DNA from: HGW-17 sp964516435
Lineage (GTDB): Bacteria > Myxococcota_A > Polyangia > HGW-17
DNA length: 29,329 bases
Direction of reading: 5' to 3'
Assembly: GCA_964516435.1 (NCBI GenBank)
Contig: CAZEZP010000033.1
Coordinates: forward strand, 1 to 29,329
Shown piece after piece: positions 1 to 6,573 of this stretch. A program made the translations under genes and the position numbers. The notes below the pieces were generated by a model, which was not told where the DNA came from, searched no databases, and was given only the letters and a program-made list of their open reading frames with translations. Numbering within the stretch: position 1 is the stretch's first letter; the number at the start of each line of letters is the position of its first letter.

Positions 1-304
1 TTGCGCCTGGATGGCGGCTTTCATCGGGTCCTGGAAAGGCAATGCATTGACATTGGCTGTCCGGTCTTCGGGAACACCGGGGAAGCGTCCCGGAATGCCT
101 CCCGGTGCTCCCGGCATGCCTCCCGGTGCTCCCGGAATGCCTCCCGGTGCTCCCGGAATGCCTCCCGGTGCTCCCGGAATGCCTCCCGGTGCACGCCCGC
201 CGATGGCCCATCCGGGACGCTTCCCCGGTGTTCCCGAAGACCGGACAGCCAATGTCAATGCATTGCCTTTCCAGGACCCGATGAAAGCCGCCATCCAGGC
301 GCAA
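1..304. repeat. Perfect 94-bp inverted repeat at contig edge
   Basis: Positions 1-94 are the exact reverse complement of 211-304 (base i pairs with base 305-i, with no mismatch). The loop, 95-210, holds the 21-nt tandem repeats that encode the PGMPPGA motif. The right arm continues naturally into the coding sequence for the linker and membrane helix of the first gene. The left arm is its antisense copy lying at the very end of the sequence. A foldback or repeat-induced assembly error is the simplest explanation; a real inversion or a hairpin end is less likely. Confidence 0.95.
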
Positions 305-1915
305 AACCAGCAGACAGGCTCGGCCCTGAGCCGCATGCTCAATACTCGCGGGAAAAAAATGATCGCCGTGGTGGTGGTCATCCTCATCGTCCTGTTCGGC
401 GCGCTGGCGGCGCTCAAATTGAGTACCCCCAAGCAAACGAAACCCAAAATCGATCCAGAAGAGCAGGCGCGTCTCGAAAAGGAGGAAAAACTCAACACTC
501 TCCTCACGGAAGCCGCCGGATTCTATGGCAAGGACGAAAACCTGTCTTCCAATGGCCGGGTTTACTGGGACAAGGCTCTGGAAAAAATCGAGGAAGCCGA
601 CAAACTGGCTCCCGGCACGGACGCCGTGGCCAAGGCGCGGAAAATCGTAGAAAATGGAAAATCCCTGGATGAAGTCATACGTTTCGCCCAGGCCCGGCTG
701 AACCGGCCCGGCTTCCCCACCTCGGAAATCAAGGAAAAACTCAAGGAAGCGCCTGATCTGCTGAAAGAAATCAAAGACCTGCTCGCAGAAAAGGCAGCCG
801 CGTATTACGAAGGCCAACTGAAGATCGCCACTGACATCATCGAGAAACGGGAAAAGGATTCCCAGGAAATCATGAACAAGATCAGCAATGTCCAGTCCTA
901 CCTGGACATGGAAAAAAACCTGAAGGCCAAAACCGCGGCCATCAAGAAGTATGATGAAATCCTGGCATCCTACCCCGACTGCAAGCGGGTGGTGGAATTG
1001 CGCAATGGCTTGGTGCCCGAAGTTTTCCCAGGCCCTGCGGGCAAAAAGGAAATCAAGGATTTCACGGGTACTCCCAGCCTCATCGATGCCTGCCGGGTCC
1101 AGGCCGACATCGATGCCGACAAGGCGGCCTTCGATCCGAAGGCCGAACCTCCCATGCTGACCGTTGCGGCCGCTGCCGCGCCGACGGGTCCCGAAACTCC
1201 GGCCGGCTCGTTTACCGGCGGCGGTCCCACGCTTCCGCCTTCCGTCAAGAGCAAATACGATGCGAAGGACTTCACTGGAGCCGCAGCCGAAGCCAAGACG
1301 CTGGCTGCCAAGGGCGGCGCCCAGGCGAGCCGGATGCAGACCGTTGCGACGGCGCTGGACGCCATGGCCGCGGCTTTCCAGGCCATCGGTTCCTCCAGCG
1401 ATCCGGAATCGCTGTATGCCGCCTATGACAAGTGCGTCACCAACGACGCCCAGTTGGCGGGCGCCTATCTGGCCGAATGCCGTGCCGGCCTGGGCAAGAA
1501 TGCGAAACTGGTAGCCGCCTCCCGCCTGGCCCAGGGCAACCCGGAAGGCGCCTTCCAGGCGTATCAGAAAGCCGTGGCCTCCGGCGAGGATGCATCCAAT
1601 ATCCTGAAGAGCCTGGAAGCCAAGGCGCAGACCCTCTATGAAGATGCTTACAAGATGGGTGATGCGCCAGGGGCAAAAGATAAATATGCACAGGTATTGC
1701 GCATCGTGCCGTCCACTTCGGAAGTGTACCAGAAGGCCCAGGCGCGATTGTCCGGCACAGCGCTTCCCTCCATGGACATGGATATCGTCATCATGACGGA
1801 ATCGCCCATGACGGTCACCACGCCACCCATGACGGTCACCACGCCGCCCATGACAGGCACCACGCCGCCCATGACAGGCACGATGAAACGCATCATCGAC
1901 GACGATGACGACTAA
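2..1915 (+). CDS. 5'-truncated single-pass membrane protein with Pro/Gly/Met repeats
   Basis: The reading frame is open from the window edge and the true start lies outside. The residues encoded by 2-94 are probably artefactual, because they come from the antisense arm of the inverted repeat. Counting from the in-frame ATG at 11, the protein has five PGMPPGA-type repeats (about 27-61), a linker, one strong hydrophobic segment (about 117-137, after RGKK), then a long charged helical region (about 140-350) that could form coiled coil or TPR-like helices. A low-complexity Pro/Thr/Ala region and a second helical region follow. The C-terminus carries four PMTVTTP/PMTGTTP repeats and a DDDDD tail. 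The arrangement, with a Pro-rich N-terminal part, one helix and a large helical domain, resembles signalling or scaffold proteins of Myxococcota-like bacteria in which a kinase or FHA domain precedes the Pro-rich linker. Such a domain is not visible here. No function is assigned. Confidence 0.8.
   Translation, partial: CAWMAAFIGSWKGNALTLAVRSSGTPGKRPGMPPGAPGMPPGAPGMPPGAPGMPPGAPGMPPGARPPMAHPGRFPGVPEDRTANVNALPFQDPMKAAIQAQNQQTGSALSRMLNTRGKKMIAVVVVILIVLFGALAALKLSTPKQTKPKIDPEEQARLEKEEKLNTLLTEAAGFYGKDENLSSNGRVYWDKALEKIEEADKLAPGTDAVAKARKIVENGKSLDEVIRFAQARLNRPGFPTSEIKEKLKEAPDLLKEIKDLLAEKAAAYYEGQLKIATDIIEKREKDSQEIMNKISNVQSYLDMEKNLKAKTAAIKKYDEILASYPDCKRVVELRNGLVPEVFPGPAGKKEIKDFTGTPSLIDACRVQADIDADKAAFDPKAEPPMLTVAAAAAPTGPETPAGSFTGGGPTLPPSVKSKYDAKDFTGAAAEAKTLAAKGGAQASRMQTVATALDAMAAAFQAIGSSSDPESLYAAYDKCVTNDAQLAGAYLAECRAGLGKNAKLVAASRLAQGNPEGAFQAYQKAVASGEDASNILKSLEAKAQTLYEDAYKMGDAPGAKDKYAQVLRIVPSTSEVYQKAQARLSGTALPSMDMDIVIMTESPMTVTTPPMTVTTPPMTGTTPPMTGTMKRIIDDDDD
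91..192 (+). repeat. 21-nt tandem repeat encoding PGMPPGA
   Basis: Five consecutive 21-nt units (starts 91, 112, 133, 154, 175; the last is incomplete) differ by one base in unit 2. They encode the Pro/Gly/Met-rich linker of the first gene. This near-identical array is a likely reason why the assembly ends here. Confidence 0.9.
1805..1882 (+). repeat. 21-nt tandem repeat encoding PMTxTTP
   Basis: Three full 21-nt units (1805, 1826, 1847) and a partial fourth (1868) encode PMTVTTP, PMTVTTP, PMTGTTP and PMTGT at the C-terminus of the first gene, just before its Asp-rich tail. The first pair and last pair are more alike within than between, which suggests stepwise duplication. Confidence 0.9.
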
Positions 1916-1940
1916 AAATGCCAATGAAATCGGAGCCGCA

Positions 1941-2444
1941 ATGGAACTGATAGTCAAGCACGCCAGTGTTCTTTCCTTCGAAGTCACGGCCGTGGTTGCA
2001 CCCACGTCCACGAGAGCGCTCATGACCGACGGCCCTGCCGCTCTCATCAAGCAGGAGGGGGGCGCCATCATCGAGCAGGAAATCCTGAAAGTCGCCCCCT
2101 TCGCCATCGGGGCGGCGGCCATCACGACTGCCGGCAACCTGTCCTGCGCCCGCCATGTGATTCATGTGCCGAACCGGAAGACCGAACTCGAATCCGCGCG
2201 CATCGAGCACATCCGTCTGTCGGTCCGGGCCGCGCTCGTGGCCGCGCACCGGATGGGATTCGACAGCATCACCATTCCGGCGCCAGGGCCGTGCGCTGCG
2301 CACATCCATCCGCGGGAACTGGCCCGGGCCATGGTGGACGAAATCCGAATCTTCAAGGATGTTCCTCCCTCCATCGTGTACCTCGTGGACACTTCGCCCG
2401 AACTGATCAAGGCTTTCGAATACTACACCAACCCCATCAAGTAG
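1941..2444 (+). CDS. Divergent macro-domain protein
   Basis: A small soluble protein (167 aa) with the outline of a stand-alone macro domain. It has an N-terminal strand, a segment VVAPTST where the family usually has VNAAN, a helix with GGAIIEQE, then IGAAAITTAGNL followed by RHVIHVP, matching the family's G-x-A-x-x-T-x-A/G-x-x-L and Y/H-V-I-H pattern, and a late helix plus strand. Macro domains bind ADP-ribose or related nucleotides, and some remove ADP-ribose from proteins. The catalytic or ligand Asn residues of the NAAN motif are not present, so hydrolase activity is doubtful. The ATG at 1941 is chosen because GGAG lies five bases upstream. An in-frame ATG at 1905 would overlap the previous gene by 11 nt. 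It probably shares a transcript with the first gene. Confident in the fold, not in activity. Confidence 0.7.
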   Translation: MELIVKHASVLSFEVTAVVAPTSTRALMTDGPAALIKQEGGAIIEQEILKVAPFAIGAAAITTAGNLSCARHVIHVPNRKTELESARIEHIRLSVRAALVAAHRMGFDSITIPAPGPCAAHIHPRELARAMVDEIRIFKDVPPSIVYLVDTSPELIKAFEYYTNPIK

Positions 2445-2551
2445 GCCGCGACCATCCCTGCACGGCAACGTCCGTGCAGAACGCTTGCCGAAAGCCCGGA
2501 GGCTGCTATGTTTCCGGACCGCAGGCGTATTTTGGCCTGCAGGAGCGAACC

Positions 2552-3211
2552 ATGCTGGAACTCTTCGGCTACCTCGCCTCGCTCGTCACCGTCATCTCGC
2601 TGATGATGGGCAACATCGTGCGGCTGCGCATGCTCAATCTCGCCGGCGCGCTGGCACTGGCCGCCTACAGTGCGGCCATCCATGCCTGGCCGCTAGTGGC
2701 GGTCAACGCCATCATCGCCGTGGTGGACCTCTACCATCTCTGGCGCCTGACGCTGCGCCGGGAAACCTTCACCCTGGTGCGGGTCCTGCCGGACGACGCA
2801 GCATTCCTGCAACCCTTCCTGAAACTGTATCGGGAAGACATCGCCCGGTTCTTCCCGGAATTCGATCTGGCCGAAATATCCGGTCCGCGCTGCGTGTTCA
2901 TCCTGCGCGACCTCGCACCGGTAGGCCTGTTCATCTATGCCGACGAGGGCAACAAGACGGCGCGCATCCATCTGGATTACGTGATTCCTGCCTACCGGGA
3001 CCTGAAGGCTGCCCGCTTCTTCTACAACCGGTCCTGGCAACTGTTCCTCGACGAGGGATTCCGGGAACTGGTGGTGCGCAATCCCGTGCCGGCACACGAA
3101 CGCTACTGCCGCAAGGTGGGGTTCGGCCCCTCCCTGACCAATCCCCGGGCGCTCGTGCGCACGCTGGCCGTGGGCGCCGACCTGCCCGCACAGGAGTCAA
3201 ATGCGTCCTGA
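2552..3211 (+). CDS. YgjV-like inner membrane protein with soluble C-terminal domain
   Basis: A 219-aa protein. Residues 1 to about 70 form three closely spaced hydrophobic segments (LFGYLASLVTVISLMMG, then LNLAGALALAAYSAAI, then LVAVNAIIAVVDLYHLW). This matches the small YgjV-type inner membrane module in size and layout. The remaining about 145 residues are soluble and mixed alpha/beta, with a C-terminal section (YVIPAYRDLKAARFFYNR, then GFRELVVRNP, then HERYCRKVGF) that resembles the last strands of a GNAT-type acyltransferase, where a Y-x-R-x-G-F ending is common. The GNAT resemblance is an inference. Start ATG 2552 has GGAG six bases upstream. It lies 107 bases after the macro-domain gene, same strand. 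Substrate unknown. Confidence 0.7.
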   Translation: MLELFGYLASLVTVISLMMGNIVRLRMLNLAGALALAAYSAAIHAWPLVAVNAIIAVVDLYHLWRLTLRRETFTLVRVLPDDAAFLQPFLKLYREDIARFFPEFDLAEISGPRCVFILRDLAPVGLFIYADEGNKTARIHLDYVIPAYRDLKAARFFYNRSWQLFLDEGFRELVVRNPVPAHERYCRKVGFGPSLTNPRALVRTLAVGADLPAQESNAS

Positions 3212-3402
3212 CCCCAACCAACAGCGGCCCCGGTTTCATACCGAAACGAAGAAAATGCCCCCCCGTTGCCGCCCCGCGCCCGATTGCACCGAAACGAAGA
3301 AAGTGCTCCCTCGCCGTCCCTGAAACGCTCTCATACGTCCCCGCCAGAACGCCGCCTCCACAAACCGGTGCCGGCATCCTCTGCTTTTCCAGGAAATTGC
3401 AG
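3212..3402. other. Convergent intergenic region with short direct repeat
   Basis: This gap separates a plus-strand and a minus-strand gene that end facing each other. It contains two near-identical 18-nt copies (CCGAAACGAAGAAARTGC) at 3241-3258 and 3289-3306, spaced 48 bases start to start. No stem-loop followed by a T-run is seen for either gene. Confidence 0.6.
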
Positions 3403-5307
3403 TCAGTCGTTGCCGGGCGTCACGCCATCGAAGTACACCGGGTCGAACGCACCCACGTCATGCACGCCATTCTTGGCGCCGCGCAGCGTGCGGGCCGTAT
3501 CGATCCACTGGTCGGGCACGTACATCACGCCCGTGTTGAGGTAGGTCTGATCCGTGCTGTAGATGACGTTCAAGTCGCGCAGATACGGCATGGACGGCGC
3601 GCCATAATCGGAAAACACGGCATAGCGGTAATCCATGCCCCCGGCGCCCACCTCGTAGCCGCCCTGGCTCGAGTAATACTTGAATCCGATAACATCGGGA
3701 TTCCACGTGTCGTACACGTTGCCCTGCCGGTCGATGAATCCAATGAAAATCACCGCGTGCCCAGTGCCGCTGGTGCGGTTGAGGTTCACGAACGAGCCCG
3801 GGATGAGGCTCTCGAAGGGCACGTTCATGCCCATGCCGAAATGCCGCAGGGCATCCGCGCTGCCGCCGGATTCCAGATCGTAGTTCACCCACAGATGCGC
3901 CTTGAGATCGCCAGCGCCCAGGTACTGGAAACTGCGCATCGGCAGATAGTCCCACACCGTCGAATCGCCAGTATCGGCCTCATACAGTTGCATGGCCACG
4001 AGGATGACCTCCATCACGGCCGCCACGCACATGGTGCGCGCCCCGCCGGTGCGCGTGATGGTGCCGTAGGTGCCATAGTCGATGTCGTGCGTGAGCACCG
4101 CGCTGTCGTAGCCTAAAAGCCGCCAGTTGGCATCGATCATGTCCACGGCCGCCAGGATGTAGGGATTGAACAAGGTCTCCGGCTCCAGCGCCGCGCTGCG
4201 GAAGGAAATGGTCAGTTCATACGGCCCCGCCTGGTTCTGGTACGTGTCGAGCACCACGTAGTACGTGCCCGGCTGCAGAAGCGTCCAGACGTCCACGTTG
4301 CCCCGCTGCACCAGCGCCGGCGGCTGCAGCGAGGAGAGCAGGTGCACGTCGATGTCCACCCCCGCCGGCTCCGGCGCGATGATTTCCGCGGCCACATACG
4401 CCGGCCGGTCCAGGGTGAAGCCGTAGATGACCTCGGGGCCGCTCTCGTCGAGCGTGTTGGGCGGATAGGAATCGAACACGTCCGAAGCGGCCTGCATCGT
4501 GTCCCGCGCATCCACGAACACCGTCGGCAGCGGCACCGGCGTCGCCACGGAATTTCCCACCACCGGAATCGGGTCGTCCACCGTTCCCGCAAACCATGGC
4601 CGGATGCGCACGTGCAGCGCATACGGCCCGGGCTTCTCCACCCCGCTGGAAACATACGTATCCATGACGAGGTAATAGCGCCCCGCATCCAGCTCCATCA
4701 GGACCGCGTTGTTGCTGCGGACCAGAAGCGTCAGCGGCGAAAGCGATGAGAGCAGATGCACATCGATGTCCACGCCCTCGGGCTCCGGCATGTCGATGTA
4801 GGCCTGCACCGTCATGCGTCGGGGCAGCGTGAACACGTACACGTATTCCGGCCCACTCTCGTCGAGCGTATTGGGCGGATAGGAATCGAACACGTCCGAG
4901 GCCGACTGCGTGGTGTCCCGCGTACCGTCGAACACGGCACCATCCGCGGTCACGGGAATGATGAACGGCGCCTGCACCGTGCCGTCCTGCAGCGTACAGG
5001 CATCCCCCACCCCGTCGCCGTCGTAGTCTTCCTGGCGCGGATTGTACGCATGCGGGCAGTTGTCCTGCGCATCCACGACACCGTCCCCATCGGCATCCGG
5101 ATTGGAATTGTTGCTGTTGTTCATGTTGTTCGTGTTATTCGCGTTATTATTGTTTGTATTATTTATATTGTTTTGATTATTCAAATTATTCGTATTATTT
5201 GTTACATTGTTTTGCTGATTATTGTTTTCTTCCTTCTTCTTCACGTCCGAACAGGACATTCCGAAGAACGCCACGAACAACCCGATCATCCATCGATGCG
5301 CGCGCAT
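3403..5307 (-). CDS. Secreted lipoprotein with Asn-rich linker and papain-like cysteine-peptidase-type domain
   Basis: A 634-aa exported protein. The signal peptide (1-18) ends at a lipobox-like GMSC with Cys19, so membrane anchoring as a lipoprotein is likely. Residues 28-69 are an almost pure Asn linker. Residues 70-104 hold a thrombospondin type 3-like calcium motif (DADGDGV...DNCP...DYDGDGVGDAC). Two similar beta domains follow (about 125-235 and 262-370), each with DVFDSYPPNTLDESGPE and GVDIDVHLLSS, resembling the pre-peptidase C-terminal (PPC) type that often accompanies secreted peptidases. The C-terminal region (about 385-610) has a Cys-His-Asn arrangement typical of C39/papain-like peptidases: Cys427 in MCVAAVME, His517 in GTGHAVIFIGF, Asn536 in WNPDV. 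The start is supported by GGAGG six bases upstream. The substrate is unknown; a cell-surface or extracellular protease or amidase is the likeliest role. Confidence 0.8.
   Translation of the reverse strand: MRAHRWMIGLFVAFFGMSCSDVKKKEENNNQQNNVTNNTNNLNNQNNINNTNNNNANNTNNMNNSNNSNPDADGDGVVDAQDNCPHAYNPRQEDYDGDGVGDACTLQDGTVQAPFIIPVTADGAVFDGTRDTTQSASDVFDSYPPNTLDESGPEYVYVFTLPRRMTVQAYIDMPEPEGVDIDVHLLSSLSPLTLLVRSNNAVLMELDAGRYYLVMDTYVSSGVEKPGPYALHVRIRPWFAGTVDDPIPVVGNSVATPVPLPTVFVDARDTMQAASDVFDSYPPNTLDESGPEVIYGFTLDRPAYVAAEIIAPEPAGVDIDVHLLSSLQPPALVQRGNVDVWTLLQPGTYYVVLDTYQNQAGPYELTISFRSAALEPETLFNPYILAAVDMIDANWRLLGYDSAVLTHDIDYGTYGTITRTGGARTMCVAAVMEVILVAMQLYEADTGDSTVWDYLPMRSFQYLGAGDLKAHLWVNYDLESGGSADALRHFGMGMNVPFESLIPGSFVNLNRTSGTGHAVIFIGFIDRQGNVYDTWNPDVIGFKYYSSQGGYEVGAGGMDYRYAVFSDYGAPSMPYLRDLNVIYSTDQTYLNTGVMYVPDQWIDTARTLRGAKNGVHDVGAFDPVYFDGVTPGND
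4442..4922 (-). repeat. Internal 67-bp direct repeat within duplicated PPC-like domains
   Basis: Positions 4442-4508 and 4856-4922 are two 67-bp copies with about six differences, 414 bp (138 codons) apart. They encode the strongly conserved start of each PPC-like domain of the lipoprotein (SASDVFDSYPPNTLDESGPE type). The rest of the two domains is much less alike at DNA level, so this block is either under strong constraint or has been homogenised by gene conversion. Confidence 0.85.
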
Positions 5308-5431
5308 GCTTCACCTCCCGGCCGCTCCAACCATAGCGCGCCTTTCCCCCCGCGTCCATCCGCCATCCGGGCCTGCATGCCTGAAATCCACTTGGATGGT
5401 TTTGGATTTTCAATGAATCATTGCAAGAGAT

Positions 5432-6556
5432 TCACGGCCAGTACAGATCCATGCGCACGAAAGGCTGGAAGCGGGCATCCGCACGCAACGCCTCCCACTG
5501 TTTTTCCTGCCACGAACCGAATCGTTCATATTCCGCGTGGTCCACGATGCGCCAGACGAGCAGCCGGAACCGGTCGACGCTCACGAGATAGCGGTCCGTC
5601 GTATTGCCCGGCTTGAGCCAGACGAACCCGCCCGGCAGGCGGGCATGCGTCTTTTCCTCCAGGTGTTTCGGATTCCGGGCCACCCGTTCGAGAAACTCCT
5701 GCGGATTGCGGCCAGCGAGCCGGTCCATCTTCAGCAGGTCCTCCAGTGCGCACCGGGAGAGATAGGGCACGAGCGCGCGCGCCTGCCCCAGTTCCCCAAG
5801 CACCAGGATGCCCACGGGCGAAAGCGTGACGCATCCATCCTCGAATTCGAACAACGCCTCCAGTTCCTCCCGGGATTCATGCGGGATTTCCCTTTCCCAC
5901 TCTTTTTGCGAAATGCAGGTATCCCGGTCGATGCGCTCCAGGACATCCAGAAACGGCGCCAGGCGCGCGTGGGCGAATTCCACGGGCATGGACGGCAATT
6001 CGATCAATGCGCTCGACTGCTCGAAGATGTACCGGGCCTTCACACGCCGGATCATGCCGATGAGCACCGTGTACGGCACCAAGCTCTTGAACCCTCCCGT
6101 GGGGTTGAGCACCACGTTTTCCGGCCCGTTCCCGTCGATTTGGCGAAGCACCTTGCGGGTGAACTCCAGCACCCCCTTCGTGCGGAACCGCACGGCATCC
6201 GTCACCTGCAGACCCTCCACCACATCCACGATGCACACGATACCGGGCAGCGCCGCCTCCAGATAGCGCTTCACGGCCAGCGCGCACGCCTGCCCATCGG
6301 GTGTTTCCGACGCATACAGGATCACGGTATCCTTCTCGTTCACCCGCATGCGCGCCAGGCTGTGCAGTTCCGCGGACAGGTCGCGGCTCCACCCCGCCGG
6401 GTCATCGAAGGGCACCTGCGCAAAACTCTCGTAAATCGCCTGCGCCGCCTTCTCGACGCCGCCATTCGCCTCCACCCAGTTCGCATTCAGCCGCGCGAGT
6501 TCGAACTTGTTCGGCTTGAATGCACTCGTTCCGCACGTGCAGAGATATACCGTCAT
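5432..6556 (-). CDS. CARF-domain CRISPR effector with RelE-like C-terminus (Cami1-like)
   Basis: A 374-aa protein. Residues 1-200 carry a CARF (cyclic-oligoadenylate sensing) Rossmann fold of the APE2256-type family. Visible motifs are CTCGTS at 6-11 (phosphate-binding loop), NPTGGFKS at 151-158 (the second ligand loop), and YIFE...LIELPSMPVEF at the end of the domain. Residues about 215-260 look like a winged helix (EELEALFEFEDGCVTLSPVG). Residues about 285-350 (FLERVARNPKHLEEKTH, later DRYLVSVDRFRLLVWRI and DHAEYERF) fit the strand and basic-residue pattern of RelE/ParE toxins. A CARF-wH-RelE order is known from the ribosome-dependent mRNA interferase Cami1. The RelE call is by eye and moderate. 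The gene starts 17 nt after the preceding RAMP gene, with GGGAGGAAGG at the start, so it is the last gene of the cas-like operon. It would act on mRNA or ribosomes when Cas10 makes cyclic oligoadenylate. Confidence 0.75.
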   Translation of the reverse strand: MTVYLCTCGTSAFKPNKFELARLNANWVEANGGVEKAAQAIYESFAQVPFDDPAGWSRDLSAELHSLARMRVNEKDTVILYASETPDGQACALAVKRYLEAALPGIVCIVDVVEGLQVTDAVRFRTKGVLEFTRKVLRQIDGNGPENVVLNPTGGFKSLVPYTVLIGMIRRVKARYIFEQSSALIELPSMPVEFAHARLAPFLDVLERIDRDTCISQKEWEREIPHESREELEALFEFEDGCVTLSPVGILVLGELGQARALVPYLSRCALEDLLKMDRLAGRNPQEFLERVARNPKHLEEKTHARLPGGFVWLKPGNTTDRYLVSVDRFRLLVWRIVDHAEYERFGSWQEKQWEALRADARFQPFVRMDLYWP

Positions 6557-6573
6557 GCATCCTTCCTCCCGCG

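Noticed and set aside
3241..3306. Two 18-nt repeats with a 30-nt gap as a minimal CRISPR array
   Set aside because: Only two copies, imperfect, too short for a repeat, and no third copy at the expected distance on either side.
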